Shown: positions 41,374 to 50,331 of the stretch, piece by piece
Position numbering within the stretch: position 1 is the first letter of the stretch
Layout: the number at the start of each line of letters is the position of its first letter
Assembly (NCBI GenBank): GCA_025934895.1
Contig: JAICWH010000004.1
Span: 1 to 57,220 of the forward strand
Direction of reading: 5' to 3'
DNA: 57,220 nt
Source: Nocardioidaceae bacterium
GTDB taxonomy: Bacteria > Actinomycetota > Actinomycetes > Propionibacteriales > Nocardioidaceae
Program-made: the position numbers and the translations under genes
The notes under the pieces: model-generated
Seen by the model: the letters and a program-made list of their open reading frames with translations, nothing else
The model's database searches: none
What the model was told of the DNA's origin: nothing

Positions 41374-41997
41374 TCAGGTCCTGGGCAGCAGCCCGTGCAG
41401 CGCGGCGTCGGTGACCGCGTCCGCCGCGTCGTCGCTGAGCGGCCAGTGTCCGGTCATCAGCCGGAACAACAAGGGCCCGAACAGCAGGTCGGTGGCGGTC
41501 TCCACGTCCACATCGGGGCGTACGTCGCCCCGCTCGACGGCTCGGGCCCAGAGCCCCGCGAACGCGCGTCGCCTCCCGGCCAGGAAGTAGGCCCGGAAGT
41601 ACGCCGCCCCGCCGGCGTCCTGCACACAGGCGGCCACCAGCTCGCGGTAGACCCTGCCCTCGGGGCTGGCGTAGAACGCGCTGACCCGCCGGACCTGCTC
41701 GCGCAGGTCGCCGAGCGTCGTACCGGTGTCGGAGGGGGGCACCGCCTCGGCCATGTCGCGGCCGAAGGCCTCGGCGGCGATCGCGGTGCGCGAGGGCCAG
41801 TGCTTGTAGAGCGTGGCCTTGCTCACCCCCGAGCGGCCGGCGATGGCGTCGATGGTCGCGGCGGCGAGCCCGCCCTCCCGCAGCAGCTCGCGGGTGGCCT
41901 GCAGGGCACTGCTCCGCACCCGCAGGCTTCGGGGGGTCTGCGGGTGCAGGAGCAGGCCGGTCCGCTCGCTGGGGTCCGGGCCGGGGTCGGGGTCCAT
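41374..41997 (-). CDS. TetR-family transcriptional regulator
   Basis: A 207-residue regulator with an N-terminal HTH (RSSALQATRELLREGGLAAATIDAIAGRSGVSKATLYKHWPSRTAIAAEAF) and a C-terminal ligand domain of the TetR_C_16/AcrR-like type (FYASPEGRVYRELVAAC...). ATG 41997 overlaps the stop of the upstream reductase by one base (TGATG). Its likely operator is the palindrome TGAACT-GTG-AGTTCA before the first reductase gene, so it would repress its own operon. Confidence 0.93.
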   Translation of the reverse strand: MDPDPGPDPSERTGLLLHPQTPRSLRVRSSALQATRELLREGGLAAATIDAIAGRSGVSKATLYKHWPSRTAIAAEAFGRDMAEAVPPSDTGTTLGDLREQVRRVSAFYASPEGRVYRELVAACVQDAGGAAYFRAYFLAGRRRAFAGLWARAVERGDVRPDVDVETATDLLFGPLLFRLMTGHWPLSDDAADAVTDAALHGLLPRT

Positions 41998-42875
41998 CAG
42001 ACCGCCGCGGTCAGGGCCTCGAACTCGTCGTCGGTCAGCTCGATGCCCGCGGCTGCCGTGTTCGACTCGAGGTGGTCGATGCTGGAGGTGCCGGGGATCG
42101 GCAGCATCACCGGGGACCGCTTGAGCAGCCAGGCCAGCGCGAGCTGCGACGGGGTCGCGTCGTGGCGCTTCGCGGCCTCGGCCAGCGGGCCGTCCTCCTT
42201 CGAGAGCTCGCCGGTGGCCAGAGGGAACCACGGGATGAACCCGATGCCCTCGGCGGTGCAGTGGTCGAGAAGCGGCTCGGCGTCGCGGTTGGCGAGGTTG
42301 AACAGGTTCTGCACGGAGACGATGGTCGCGGTCTTCTGCGCCTCCTGGAGCTGCTCGATGCTCACCTCGGAAAGCCCGATGTGCCGCACCTTGCCCTCGT
42401 CCTGCAGGGCCTTGAGCTCACCGACCTGGTCCTCGACCGGGACGGCGGGGTCGATCCGGTGCAGCTGGAACAGGTCGATCCGCTCGAGCCCGAGCCGGCG
42501 CAGGGACAGCTCGGCCTGCTGGCGGAGGTAGGCGGGGCGCCCGACCGGGGTCCACCGGCCCGGCCCCTGCCGGGTCAGGCCCGCCTTGGTCGCGATGACG
42601 ACGTCGTCGGCATACGGGTGCAGCGCCTCGCGCAGCAGGTCCTCGGCCACCTCCGGCCCGTAGGAGTCCGCGGTGTCGAAGAACGTCACGCCGATCTCGA
42701 CGGCGCGGCGCAGGACGGCCAGTGCGTTGTCGGTGTCCTTCGGCTGCCCCCACACGCCCTCTCCGGGCAGCTGCATGGTGCCGTAGCCGAGGCGCACGAC
42801 GGGCAGGTCACCGCCGAGCTCGAACGTGCCGGAGGGCGCGGCGAGGTTCTGCGACGTGGTCTGCGCGGTGGTCAT
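41997..42875 (-). CDS. Aldo/keto reductase
   Basis: A 292-residue AKR-superfamily enzyme. Tetrad: Asp and Tyr in [12 protein letters not shown], Lys in VIATKAGL, His in LFQLHRID; also [14 protein letters not shown] and [15 protein letters not shown]. Substrate unknown. AAGGAG lies 8 bases before ATG 42875. It heads the AKR-tetR-AKR unit, behind a sigma-70-like promoter and a TetR-type palindrome. Confidence 0.93.
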   Translation of the reverse strand: MTTAQTTSQNLAAPSGTFELGGDLPVVRLGYGTMQLPGEGVWGQPKDTDNALAVLRRAVEIGVTFFDTADSYGPEVAEDLLREALHPYADDVVIATKAGLTRQGPGRWTPVGRPAYLRQQAELSLRRLGLERIDLFQLHRIDPAVPVEDQVGELKALQDEGKVRHIGLSEVSIEQLQEAQKTATIVSVQNLFNLANRDAEPLLDHCTAEGIGFIPWFPLATGELSKEDGPLAEAAKRHDATPSQLALAWLLKRSPVMLPIPGTSSIDHLESNTAAAGIELTDDEFEALTAAV

Positions 42876-42912
42876 CCAGGCTCCTTGAGGGTCGAACGTC
42901 GGGGGGACAAAG

Positions 42913-42955
42913 TGAACTGTGAGTTCAGTTTAGTTGCGATCTCCGAGCCGTTCAA
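42913..42955 (-). promoter_or_regulatory. Promoter and TetR-type operator of the reductase operon
   Basis: On the minus strand TTGAAC (42950-42955), 17 bases, TAAACT (42927-42932). A perfect palindrome TGAACT (42913-42918), GTG, AGTTCA (42922-42927) covers the transcription start. Confidence 0.65.
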
Positions 42956-43008
42956 GAAGGCGACGCCCGACCTGCGGACCCGCCGCTTCCGGCGGCGCGC
43001 CCATCGCC

Positions 43009-43467
43009 TCAGCCCAGCCCGACGAGCTGCTTGCCTTGGTCGACGAGGTCGAAGTGGGAGACCGCCCAGACGACCGCCCCGGCCACCACCAGGCCGCCCA
43101 CGGTCACCGCGGCCGAGCTCACGGGGTGCAGCTTGGCCTGCTCCCAGGCCGCCTTGCCCTTGACCTTGGCCGGGGCGAAGAAGCGCTGCGCCCAGACGAA
43201 CTCCGTGGACCAGATCCACAGCCCCAGCACGACCGGCGGGATGGTCAGCGGCCCCGGCAGCACGACCAGGGTGACGCCCAGGGCGATGCACAGCAGCCCC
43301 ACCACGAACACCCCGACCCGCCACGCCTGCCGGGTGGCCGGGTTGGTGCGCATCCGGGCCCGTAGCGAGCCCGGGGGCGCCGGCACCTCACCGCCCAGAG
43401 CGCCGGCAGGGCCGTCCGCCGGGGCGTCACGACCCTCCTCGGGGTTGGTGCGGGACGCGCTGCTCAT
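43009..43467 (-). CDS. PGPGW-domain (TIGR02611-like) membrane protein
   Basis: A 152-residue membrane protein. A disordered N-terminus (about 45 residues, with Pro/Gly/Asp) is followed by two closely spaced helices with [37 protein letters not shown] (the P-G-P signature of the PGPGW family) and a third C-terminal helix [24 protein letters not shown] 43467 has AGGAG 7 bases upstream; the open frame beyond it is built from the 10-bp repeat and is not coding. Function unknown. Confidence 0.85.
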   Translation of the reverse strand: MSSASRTNPEEGRDAPADGPAGALGGEVPAPPGSLRARMRTNPATRQAWRVGVFVVGLLCIALGVTLVVLPGPLTIPPVVLGLWIWSTEFVWAQRFFAPAKVKGKAAWEQAKLHPVSSAAVTVGGLVVAGAVVWAVSHFDLVDQGKQLVGLG

Positions 43468-43550
43468 CGATGCTCCTGAGGCTTTGCGAGGCGAGGGGAC
43501 GGTCCCCATTGTCCAGGACGGGACGTCCGGCAGGCGCCTCGAGCGGCCGT

Positions 43551-43646
43551 ACCACCCCGGACCACTCCGGACCACGCGGGACCACTCGGGACCGCTCGGC
43601 ACTGCTCGGCACTGCTCGGCACCGCTCGGCACCGCTCGGCACCGCC
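43551..43646 (+). repeat. 10-bp tandem repeat array upstream of amylosucrase-like gene
   Basis: Nine consecutive 10-bp units (accaccccgg, accactccgg ... accgctcggc twice at the end) plus a six-base partial unit. Left units end in cgg/ggg, right units in cggc, showing gradual divergence. The array ends 11 bases before the gene's GTG. Confidence 0.93.
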
Positions 43647-43647
43647 A

Positions 43648-43653
43648 TACTGT
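43648..43653 (+). promoter_or_regulatory. Extended -10 for leaderless transcription
   Basis: TACTGT (43648-43653), five bases before GTG 43658. No ribosome site is visible, so a leaderless mRNA is likely; the -35 region would fall in the 10-bp repeat. Confidence 0.5.
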
Positions 43654-43657
43654 CCGG

Positions 43658-45544
43658 GTGCTCGCGCCCGCCGCCACCGCTGCCCTCGCACAGCTGCCCG
43701 CGTTCCGCCGGGAGGTCTTCGAGGCCCGACTCGAGCGCTGGCTGCCTGACCTGCGGGCGGCCCTCGACTCCTTGTACGTCGACTCCGCGGCCGTCGCGGA
43801 CCGGCTGGTCTCGACCGCTGCGCTGGCCTACGCCCGGCGCGCCGACGACCTGCACCACCTCGACCTGCGCCGCTCCCTGCAGCCCGACTGGTTCCAGCTG
43901 CCGGAGATGGTGGGCTACGCCGCCTACGCCGAGAGGTTCGCCGGCACGCTGGCCGGGGTGGCCGAGCGGGCGTCGTACCTGACGGGGCTGGGGGTGCGGT
44001 ACCTCCACCTGATGCCTCTGCTGGACCCGCGACCGCAGCCCAACGACGGCGGCTACGCGGTCCAGGACTTCCGCAGCGTGCGCGCCGACCTGGGCACCAT
44101 GGCAGACCTGCGGGCGCTGACCGAGAGGCTGCGGAGCGACGGCATCAGCCTCTGCCTCGACCTGGTGCTCAACCACGTGGCACGAGAGCACGAGTGGGCG
44201 GTGCGCGCCAGGTCGGGGGAGCCGCGGTACCGCGACTACTTCTTCCTGTATCCCGACCGGACGATGCCCGACGCGTTCGAGCGCACGCTCCCGGAAGTGT
44301 TCCCGGACTTCGCACCGGGCAGCTTCAGCTGGGACGACGAGCTGGCCGCCTGGGTCTGGACGACCTTCAACGCCTATCAGTGGGACCTCAACTGGGCCAA
44401 CCCCGACGTGCTCTGCGAGTTCGCCGACATCGTGCTGCACCTGGCCAACCACGGGGTCGAGGTCTTCCGGCTGGACGCGATCGCGTTCACCTGGAAGCGC
44501 CTCGGAACCGACTGCCAGAACCAGCCCGAGGTGCAGGCCCTCACCCAGGCCCTGCGGACCGTGGCCCGGATCGCCTGCCCGGCGGTGGCGTTCAAGGCCG
44601 AGGCGATCGTCGGGCCTCGCGACCTCATCGCCTACCTGGGGACAGGGGCTCGCTTCGGGAAGGTGAGCGACCTCGCCTACCACAACGGGCTGATGGTGCA
44701 GATCTGGTCGATGTTCGCCAGCGGCGACGTCCGACTGGCGACTCGGGCCCTGAAGCAGCTCCCGGCGCCGCCGTCCACGACCGCGTGGGTGACCTATGCC
44801 CGCGGCCACGACGACATCGGCTGGGCGGTCGACGACGCGGACGCCGGCTCGGCCGGGCTCTCCGGTCCGGCGCACCGGGCGTTCCTCTCGGACTTCTACG
44901 CGGGACGGTTCCCCGGGTCCTGGGCACGCGGGCTGGTCTTCCAGGAGAACCCCGCGACCGGGGACCGAAGGATCTCCGGGTCGCTGGCCTCGCTGGCCGG
45001 GCTGGAGGCCGGCGACCCGTGGGCGGTGCACCGCATCCTGCTGGCGCACGCGCTGATCCTCGGGTTCGGCGGCCTGCCGGTGATCTGGATGGGTGACGAG
45101 CTCGGGCTGCTCAACGACCCCGGCTGGGAGTCCTCCGCCCCCACCCCCGAGCGCGCGGGCGAACGCCCGGACAACCGGTGGGTGCACCGCCCGCGGATGC
45201 CCTGGCCGGTGCCCCCGGACCGGCACGGCATCTCGGCCGGCGTACGGCGGTTGGTGCTCGCCCGGGCCTCGCTGCCGCACCTGCACGCCGCGACCGCCGC
45301 GGAGGTGCTCGACCCGCACGACACCGGCGTGCTCCTGGTCGCCCGACGTCACCCGCTCGGGCCGATGCTGGGCGCCTACAACGTGATGGCCGAGCCGCGG
45401 CACGTCCCCCTGTCGGTCCTGCACGAGCTCGGGATGGACCCGGCCTCCGTGGTCGACCACGTGGCGGGCAGCACCCCGACGATCCGGGACGACGCGGTCC
45501 AGCTCGAGCCCTACGCCGCGCTCTGGCTGACGGCCCCGCTGTAG
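43658..45544 (+). CDS. Amylosucrase-like GH13 enzyme
   Basis: A 628-residue alpha-amylase-family protein of the amylosucrase/sucrose-active type (GH13_4-like). The N-terminal helical domain (about 1-90) with [22 protein letters not shown] is typical of amylosucrases. The barrel shows [33 protein letters not shown], nucleophile Asp273 (VFRLDAIAF), acid/base Glu315 (FKAEAIVG) and transition-state Asp385 (ARGHDDIGW). Sucrose would be the donor and an alpha-glucan the product; hydrolysis or transglycosylation cannot be distinguished. The frame is open upstream but only through the repeat array; GTG 43658 is chosen. Confidence 0.9.
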   Translation: MLAPAATAALAQLPAFRREVFEARLERWLPDLRAALDSLYVDSAAVADRLVSTAALAYARRADDLHHLDLRRSLQPDWFQLPEMVGYAAYAERFAGTLAGVAERASYLTGLGVRYLHLMPLLDPRPQPNDGGYAVQDFRSVRADLGTMADLRALTERLRSDGISLCLDLVLNHVAREHEWAVRARSGEPRYRDYFFLYPDRTMPDAFERTLPEVFPDFAPGSFSWDDELAAWVWTTFNAYQWDLNWANPDVLCEFADIVLHLANHGVEVFRLDAIAFTWKRLGTDCQNQPEVQALTQALRTVARIACPAVAFKAEAIVGPRDLIAYLGTGARFGKVSDLAYHNGLMVQIWSMFASGDVRLATRALKQLPAPPSTTAWVTYARGHDDIGWAVDDADAGSAGLSGPAHRAFLSDFYAGRFPGSWARGLVFQENPATGDRRISGSLASLAGLEAGDPWAVHRILLAHALILGFGGLPVIWMGDELGLLNDPGWESSAPTPERAGERPDNRWVHRPRMPWPVPPDRHGISAGVRRLVLARASLPHLHAATAAEVLDPHDTGVLLVARRHPLGPMLGAYNVMAEPRHVPLSVLHELGMDPASVVDHVAGSTPTIRDDAVQLEPYAALWLTAPL

Positions 45545-45570
45545 TCGAGTCGACCGGCGACCCTGCTGGC

Positions 45571-46017
45571 TCAGGCCGAGATCGCGTCCTGGGACTCCTG
45601 GCTGCTGGTCACCTCGATCTTGCGCGGCTTGGCACGCTCGGCTACCGGGACCTGCAGCCGGAGGACGCCGGCGTCGTAGCTGGCCGCGATGCGCCCGAGG
45701 TCGAGGTTGTCGCCCAGCACGAGCTGCCGGCTGAACAGCCCGGTCGGACGCTCGGCGGCGAGCATCTCCCGGTCGGCGCTGCGCGTCGGCCGCTCGGCGC
45801 GCAGGGTCACGACGTTGCGCTCGACGTCGATGTCCACGGTCTCGGGGCGCACGCCGGGCAGGTCGAGCTCGACGACGAGCGTGTCACCCTCGCGCCATGC
45901 GTCCATCGGCATCACTGCGGGTCGTGAGGTCGTCCCGGCGCCCAACACCTGCTGGGCCAGACGGTCGAAGTGGGCCAGACGGTCGAACTCGCGGAGCGGG
46001 TCGGTGCGCATCAACAT
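45571..46017 (-). CDS. Small heat-shock protein Hsp20
   Basis: A 148-residue alpha-crystallin-domain chaperone: [64 protein letters not shown], with the typical A-x-x-x-x-G-V-L-x-L motif. GGAGGT lies 8 bases before ATG 46017. A putative promoter TTGCCT-N17-TATAAG (complement of 46101-46106 and 46078-46083) lies upstream. It is divergent from an HspR-like regulator. The N-terminus carries an in-frame duplication [11 protein letters not shown] from an 18-bp DNA repeat. Confidence 0.93.
   Translation of the reverse strand: MLMRTDPLREFDRLAHFDRLAQQVLGAGTTSRPAVMPMDAWREGDTLVVELDLPGVRPETVDIDVERNVVTLRAERPTRSADREMLAAERPTGLFSRQLVLGDNLDLGRIAASYDAGVLRLQVPVAERAKPRKIEVTSSQESQDAISA
45953..45988 (-). repeat. 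18-bp tandem duplication in hsp20
   Basis: Units 45953-45970 and 45971-45988 differ only at the last base; they add six residues (FDRLAH) to the Hsp20 N-terminus without changing the frame. Confidence 0.85.
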
Positions 46018-46152
46018 CGGTGTCTACCTCCAGTTCAGAAGGACCAGCGCCGGATCTGTACCGACGGTGTTAGGTTTCTTATACTACCCTCTACGGTGGG
46101 AGGCAAGTCGTCGACGACAGCCCGTTCCGGACCCGAAGGAGGCGGTGACACC

Positions 46153-46470
46153 ATGACGCAGAAGCGGTCCGCGTCGCGCCGGTCCCGCGCCGTCTACGCG
46201 ATCTCGGTCGCCGCCGAGCTGACCGGGACCGCGGTGCAGAACCTGCGCGTCTACGAACGGCACGGACTGGTCGAGCCCAGCCGCACGCACGGCGGCACCC
46301 GCCGCTACAGCGAGGACGACCTGGAACGCATCCGCCGGGTGCTGGAGCTGCTCGCCCGCGGCCTGAACCTCGCCGGCATCGCCCTGGTGCTCAAGCTGGA
46401 GGACGACAACGCCCGGCTCCGTCGGCTCACCGAGGAGCGACCCGCGGCCCGGCAGGGCGCGAGCACGTGA
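46153..46470 (+). CDS. hspR: HspR-like MerR-family regulator
   Basis: A 105-residue MerR-family protein: YAISVAAELTGTAVQNLRVYERHGLVEPSRTHGGTRRYSEDDLERIRRVLELLARGLNLAGIALVLKLE. The N-x-R-x-Y-E and G-G-x-R-x-Y-S features are those of HspR heat-shock repressors. GAAGGAGG precedes ATG 46153. Divergent from hsp20, which it probably represses. The canonical HspR site (CTTGAGT-N7-ACTCAAG) is not visible between them, so a diverged operator or other control is possible. Confidence 0.85.
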   Translation: MTQKRSASRRSRAVYAISVAAELTGTAVQNLRVYERHGLVEPSRTHGGTRRYSEDDLERIRRVLELLARGLNLAGIALVLKLEDDNARLRRLTEERPAARQGAST

Positions 46471-46901
46471 TCACCCACGAGCTGGCCCTCGAGCTGGCGC
46501 GGCGAGGGCTGCCCTGGAGACCGTCGAGCGGCGACCGGTTCTACGTGCCCGACCGCGACCTGGACGACGAGGTGTTCGTGGTCAGCGGCATGTCGATCGA
46601 GGTCTCCGACCTGCCCTCGGGCGCCGAGATGCGGTTCAACGGCACCGTCGAGTGGGCCCTGGACAGCATCGCCCAGACCGAGGTCGTCTGGCTGCCGAGG
46701 GAGGAGCAGATGCGAGAGGCGCTGGGCAGCCGGTTCCTCCGGCTGGAGCGGCTCGACGCCGAGACGGGCGGCTTCGCCGTCGTGCTCGGCGCCGACGGGT
46801 CAGCCCCGCCGGCGGGGTCCGGGAGGGGCGAGGTGCGGCACGTCGACATCGACGCCGAGCGCGCCTACGCCCGCGCGCTGCTCTCCGTCCTCGCGGCCTG
46901 A
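46467..46901 (+). CDS. Conserved actinobacterial hypothetical protein
   Basis: A 144-residue cytoplasmic protein: ALELARRGLPWRPSSGDRFYVPDRDLDDEVFVVSGMSIEV, FNGTVEWALDSIAQTEVVWLPREEQMREALGSRFLRLERLD. I recall close relatives sometimes labelled pilus assembly protein CpaE, but there is no P-loop or receiver domain here to support that. Its GTG overlaps the HspR-like stop by four bases (GTGA), so it is cotranscribed with it. Function unknown. Confidence 0.75.
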   Translation: MITHELALELARRGLPWRPSSGDRFYVPDRDLDDEVFVVSGMSIEVSDLPSGAEMRFNGTVEWALDSIAQTEVVWLPREEQMREALGSRFLRLERLDAETGGFAVVLGADGSAPPAGSGRGEVRHVDIDAERAYARALLSVLAA

Positions 46902-46913
46902 GGGCCACCGACC

Positions 46914-47717
46914 TCAGGCGACGGCCAGGATCTCGCCGTGCAGCAGGCTGAACCAGCCGTCGTCCTGCTCGGCCCAGCGTCGCCAGCCCGCGGCGAGCCG
47001 GGCCAGGTGGTCCGTGGTGGCGAACCCGCGGTCGACCGCCTGCCGCGCGAGGTCGGAGCCGACCACCCGGTCCGCCCACAGACCGCCCCACCAGGCGCGG
47101 TCCTCGGCGTCGGCGAAGCACCAGGTGCTCGACCCGGCGGTCACCTCGGTGAACCCGGCCGCGAGCGCCCAGGAGAGCAGCCGTCTGCCGGCGTGCGGCT
47201 CGGCGTCGTTGGACCGGGCGACTCTCACGTAGAGCTCCAGCCACTCGTCGAGCTCGGGAACGGCCGGGTGCCAGACGAACGCGCCGTAGTCGCTGTCCCG
47301 CGCGGCGACGAGGCCCCCGGGCCGGCACACCCGACGCATCTCGCGCAGAGCGCGCACCGGGTCGGCGACGTGCTGCAGGACCTGGTGGGCGTGCACGACG
47401 TCGAAGGTGTCGTCGGGCAGGTCGAGGGCGTGCACGTCGTCGACGTGGAAGTCGAGGTTGGTGGTCGTCCGCCGGGTGGCCTCGGCGCGCGCGAGGGCCA
47501 GGGCCTCGACGGTGCGCTCGGAGGCGGTGACCCGGCCGCTCGGCCCGACGAGGTCGGCAAGGTCCATGGTGATCGTGCCGGGCCCGCAGCCCACGTCGAG
47601 CAGGTGCATGCCCGGGTGCAGCAGTGGGAGCAGGTAGCCGGCCGAGTTCTCCGCCGTACGCCAGCGGTGTGAGCGGAGCACCGAGTCGTGGTGGCCGTGG
47701 GTGTAGACGTTGGACAT
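46914..47717 (-). CDS. SAM-dependent class I methyltransferase
   Basis: A 267-residue methyltransferase. Motif I LLDVGCGPGTITMDLA, motif II region VTASERTVEALALA, FHVDDVHALDLPDDTFDVVHAHQVLQHVADPVRALREMRRVCRPGGLVAARD is the UbiE/Methyltransf_11 core. The C-terminal half (WFSLLHGEILAVA at the end) is Trp-rich and probably substrate-binding. Substrate unknown. Single gene, convergent with the hypothetical gene to its left (12-base gap). Confidence 0.92.
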   Translation of the reverse strand: MSNVYTHGHHDSVLRSHRWRTAENSAGYLLPLLHPGMHLLDVGCGPGTITMDLADLVGPSGRVTASERTVEALALARAEATRRTTTNLDFHVDDVHALDLPDDTFDVVHAHQVLQHVADPVRALREMRRVCRPGGLVAARDSDYGAFVWHPAVPELDEWLELYVRVARSNDAEPHAGRRLLSWALAAGFTEVTAGSSTWCFADAEDRAWWGGLWADRVVGSDLARQAVDRGFATTDHLARLAAGWRRWAEQDDGWFSLLHGEILAVA

Positions 47718-47788
47718 GCCCGCCAGGCTGGCACAGGGTCGAGGGGCTGCCGGGGCACCGGCCGGTGGCTGGGACGCGGCGGCACCGC

Positions 47789-48490
47789 TCAGTGCTTGGC
47801 CGACAGGCTCGGGTTCGCGAAGGTCCTGGGCTCGTGCAGCAGGTGGGCGCGACCCAGCGGCCAGACGATCGCCCAGACCTTGCCGACCACGTCGTTGTCC
47901 GGGACGGTGCCGCCGCCCGGGAGGTCGGTGTGGAACCGGGAGTCCTCGCTGTTGCCGCGGTTGTCGCCCATCACCCAGATCCGCCCCGGTGGCACGACGA
48001 CGCTGAACCGCCGGTCCGACGGCGCCGAGCCGGGCATCACGTAGGCCCTCTCGTCAAGCGGCACCCCGTTGACGGTCACCCGGCCCTGCGTGTCGCAACA
48101 GGCCACGTGGTCCCCTCCGATGCCGATGACCCGCTTCACGAGATGGCCGCCGGTGGGGTAGAGCCCGACCTCCGAGAGCGCCTTCTGCAGGGGTGACAGC
48201 CGCGGCACACCCTCCGACCCGAGCCAACGGCCGCCCGGGTCGTCGAAGACCACGACGTCGCCCCGCTGCACCGACCCGGTCCAGTAGGAGATCTTCTGCA
48301 CGAGGATCCGGTCGTTGTCGACGAACAGCGGCCGCATCGACCCCGAGGGCACGAAGAACATCTGCACGAAGAAGGTCTTGATCACCGCGGAGACGACGAG
48401 CGCCAGCACCAGCAGCACCACGGTCTCGGCCCACACGGGGAGCGGTCGGGACGTGCGCGCCCGGGTGCCGGCGCCGCCCCGCTTGACCAT
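47789..48490 (-). CDS. lepB: Signal peptidase I
   Basis: A 233-residue type I signal peptidase with an N-terminal anchor (AETVVLLVLALVVSAVIKTFFV). Catalytic Ser51 (FVPSGSMRP) and Lys119 (HLVKRVIGIGGD) form the dyad; box E GDNRGNSEDSRF is present. It cleaves exported preproteins at the outer membrane face. A Cys pair (VACCDTQG) sits after the Lys box. It appears as one of possibly several paralogues; the usual rplS-rnhB neighbourhood is absent here, so it may be an accessory copy. Confidence 0.94.
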   Translation of the reverse strand: MVKRGGAGTRARTSRPLPVWAETVVLLVLALVVSAVIKTFFVQMFFVPSGSMRPLFVDNDRILVQKISYWTGSVQRGDVVVFDDPGGRWLGSEGVPRLSPLQKALSEVGLYPTGGHLVKRVIGIGGDHVACCDTQGRVTVNGVPLDERAYVMPGSAPSDRRFSVVVPPGRIWVMGDNRGNSEDSRFHTDLPGGGTVPDNDVVGKVWAIVWPLGRAHLLHEPRTFANPSLSAKH

Positions 48491-48499
48491 GCTGAGACT

Positions 48500-49126
48500 C
48501 TATGCGACGTCGCCAGCGGCTCGCGGAGGTACCGCCGGACCCGGCGCGGGCGCCGGCTGCACCGTCAGCCGGGGCAGCAGGGCGTGCGCCACGGGCCCGA
48601 TGGCCAGCGCGTAGAGCACCGTCCCGACGCCCACGGTGCCACCGAGCAGGAACCCGAGCACGAGCACGCTCACCTCGAGCACCGTCCGGACCAGGCGCAC
48701 CGACCGGCCGGTACGACGGACCAGGCCGGTCATCAACCCGTCACGTGGCCCGGCGCCCAGCGAAGCGCCGATGTAGAGCGCCGTGGCGAGCCCGTTGAGC
48801 AGGACCCCGGAGACGAGGAGCACGATCCGCAGCGCCCAGCCGTGCGCGTCGCCGACCACGTGGAGCGTGAGGTCCACGAACACGCCGACGAGCACGGCGT
48901 TCGCCAGCGTCCCGAAGCCCGGGCGCTGGCGCAGCGGGATCCAGGCGAGCAGCACGACGAAGCTGATCACGATCAGCACCACGCCGATGGAGACTCCGGT
49001 CCGCTTCGCGAGGCCCTGGTGCAGCACGTCCCACGGGGCCAGTCCCAGCCCGGCGCGCAGCACGAGAGCCAGGCTCACGCCGTACAGCAGGAGGCCGAGG
49101 AAGAGCTGGACCAGCCGACGGTTCAT
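48500..49126 (-). CDS. YczE/YitT-family membrane protein
   Basis: A 208-residue protein with about five helices and the duplicated G-x-x-x-G-P/W-D signature of the YczE/YyaS family: LVLRAGLGLAPWDVLHQGLAKRTGVSIG and LYIGASLGAGPRDGLMTGLVRRTGRSVRLVRT. A role in transport has been suggested for relatives but is not established. ATG 49126 has GAGGGG 8 bases upstream; GTG 49135 is an alternative. The lepB gene follows 10 bases after its stop. Confidence 0.88.
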   Translation of the reverse strand: MNRRLVQLFLGLLLYGVSLALVLRAGLGLAPWDVLHQGLAKRTGVSIGVVLIVISFVVLLAWIPLRQRPGFGTLANAVLVGVFVDLTLHVVGDAHGWALRIVLLVSGVLLNGLATALYIGASLGAGPRDGLMTGLVRRTGRSVRLVRTVLEVSVLVLGFLLGGTVGVGTVLYALAIGPVAHALLPRLTVQPAPAPGPAVPPRAAGDVA

Positions 49127-49202
49127 CCGGTGCACCCCTCACCAACCTGGTCCCGGGGTGGGCTATTCCGGACCCACGCTCGGGTCGTGGGTCGGGCCGG
49201 CC

Positions 49203-49227
49203 GGTTGGGGCTCAGCCGGCGGGGTAC
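49203..49227 (+). promoter_or_regulatory. SigB/SigF-type promoter, leaderless
   Basis: GGTT (49203-49206), 15 bases, GGGTAC (49222-49227), nine bases before ATG 49237. Same class as 2235-2260. No ribosome site lies between it and the ATG. Confidence 0.5.
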
Positions 49228-49236
49228 GACGGACCC

Positions 49237-49440
49237 ATGAGCGAGCCGACGTCCGAGAACGAGTCCGGGACCACGAACGACACCCCGGAGCAGGGCCTGG
49301 TCAGTGACGAGCAGCTGCCGGAGGACCTGCAGCCCGAGAAGAACCCGATGGCCCAGCCCCCCGACGACGACCCGGACGGCGCGCAGCGCGCTGGTGGCCC
49401 GATGCCTGGTGGCGCCGCGGACGCCGACCAGCCCGGCTGA
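49237..49440 (+). CDS. Small acidic disordered protein
   Basis: A 67-residue, strongly acidic protein without hydrophobic segments: TPEQGLVSDEQLPEDLQPEKNPMAQ followed by DDDPDGAQRAGG. The LVSDEQLPEDLQP core resembles a short hypothetical family of actinobacteria, as I recall. It is probably translated from a leaderless mRNA under a stress-type promoter. Function unknown. Confidence 0.65.
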   Translation: MSEPTSENESGTTNDTPEQGLVSDEQLPEDLQPEKNPMAQPPDDDPDGAQRAGGPMPGGAADADQPG

Positions 49441-49559
49441 GGGAAACCGCCCGAGCCGCCAGGACCGTCCCGGGACCGCGCTCGATCCGGCGCGGGACGC
49501 CACAACGGCCTCGACCCGGAAGGTCGAGGCCGCTGCAGTCGTGCCGGAGCAGCCGGTGA

Positions 49560-50237
49560 CTACTTCTTCATCATGCTCGGCGGGGTCATCACCGCGTCGA
49601 TGAGGTAGACCGTCGCGTTCGCGGTCTTGACGCCACCGCAGATCACGTTGGCCTTCTGCGCCTTGAGCTTGTCCGGGCTGCCGGAGATCTTGAGGTTCTC
49701 GCCCTCGACGGTCTTCAGCGTCTTGCCCGCGATCTGCCTGGGCGTCATCTGCCCGGCCACCACGTGGTAGGTCAAGATGGTGGTCAGGGTCTTGGCGCCG
49801 GCGGGAGTGCTCAGCGTCTTGAGGGTCGCCTTCGGGATCTTCGCGAACGCCGAGTCGACGGGCGCGAAGACGGTGAAGTCGCTGCCGTTCAGCGTGTCCA
49901 CGAGGTTGACCTTGGGGTTGACCTTGCCGGAGACCGCCGCGGTGAGCGTCTTGAGCAGCGGGTTGTTGCCCGCCGCGACCGCGACCGGGTCGGCGGCCAT
50001 GCCGGCGACGGAGCCGGTGCCCTTGGGGACGGCCTTCGCGTAGGCGGCGCAACCGGGACCGGCCAGGTTGGCGGCCACGTCGTTCATCGCGGCCGGGGCG
50101 CTGCTGCTCGGGGCGGCGGAGCTCTGTGAGGGCGACGCGCTGGCGTCGGCCTTGCTCGAGTCACTCCCGCAGGCTGCGGTCATCGTGAGCGCGGACACCA
50201 CCGCGGTGGCGGCGGCAACTCTCTTCATGGTGCGCAT
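49560..50237 (-). CDS. Fasciclin (FAS1) domain lipoprotein
   Basis: A 225-residue exported lipoprotein. Signal and lipobox: [23 protein letters not shown] (T-A-A-C), then a Ser/Ala linker and one FAS1 domain with [39 protein letters not shown] and a terminal [16 protein letters not shown]1 domains mediate adhesion or binding; the mycobacterial relatives are MPT70/MPT83. ATG 50237 (MRTMKRV) has GAAAGG upstream. It stands 94 bases after the molybdopterin oxidoreductase, a pairing seen in related genomes, and may be cotranscribed. Confidence 0.93.
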   Translation of the reverse strand: MRTMKRVAAATAVVSALTMTAACGSDSSKADASASPSQSSAAPSSSAPAAMNDVAANLAGPGCAAYAKAVPKGTGSVAGMAADPVAVAAGNNPLLKTLTAAVSGKVNPKVNLVDTLNGSDFTVFAPVDSAFAKIPKATLKTLSTPAGAKTLTTILTYHVVAGQMTPRQIAGKTLKTVEGENLKISGSPDKLKAQKANVICGGVKTANATVYLIDAVMTPPSMMKK

Positions 50238-50331
50238 GTGTGAACCTTTCGTCGGCTTCGGCGAGGTGCCTTGCTCTGTGGGTGGTTCGTCACCGGGGCG
50301 GCCCCGGATGGGTGGAGGGTCGGACGAACCT

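Noticed and set aside
43468-43657. N-terminal extensions of the PGPGW protein and the amylosucrase into the 10-bp repeat
   Set aside because: Frames here are products of the repeat; real starts with ribosome site (43467) or leaderless promoter (43658) are available.
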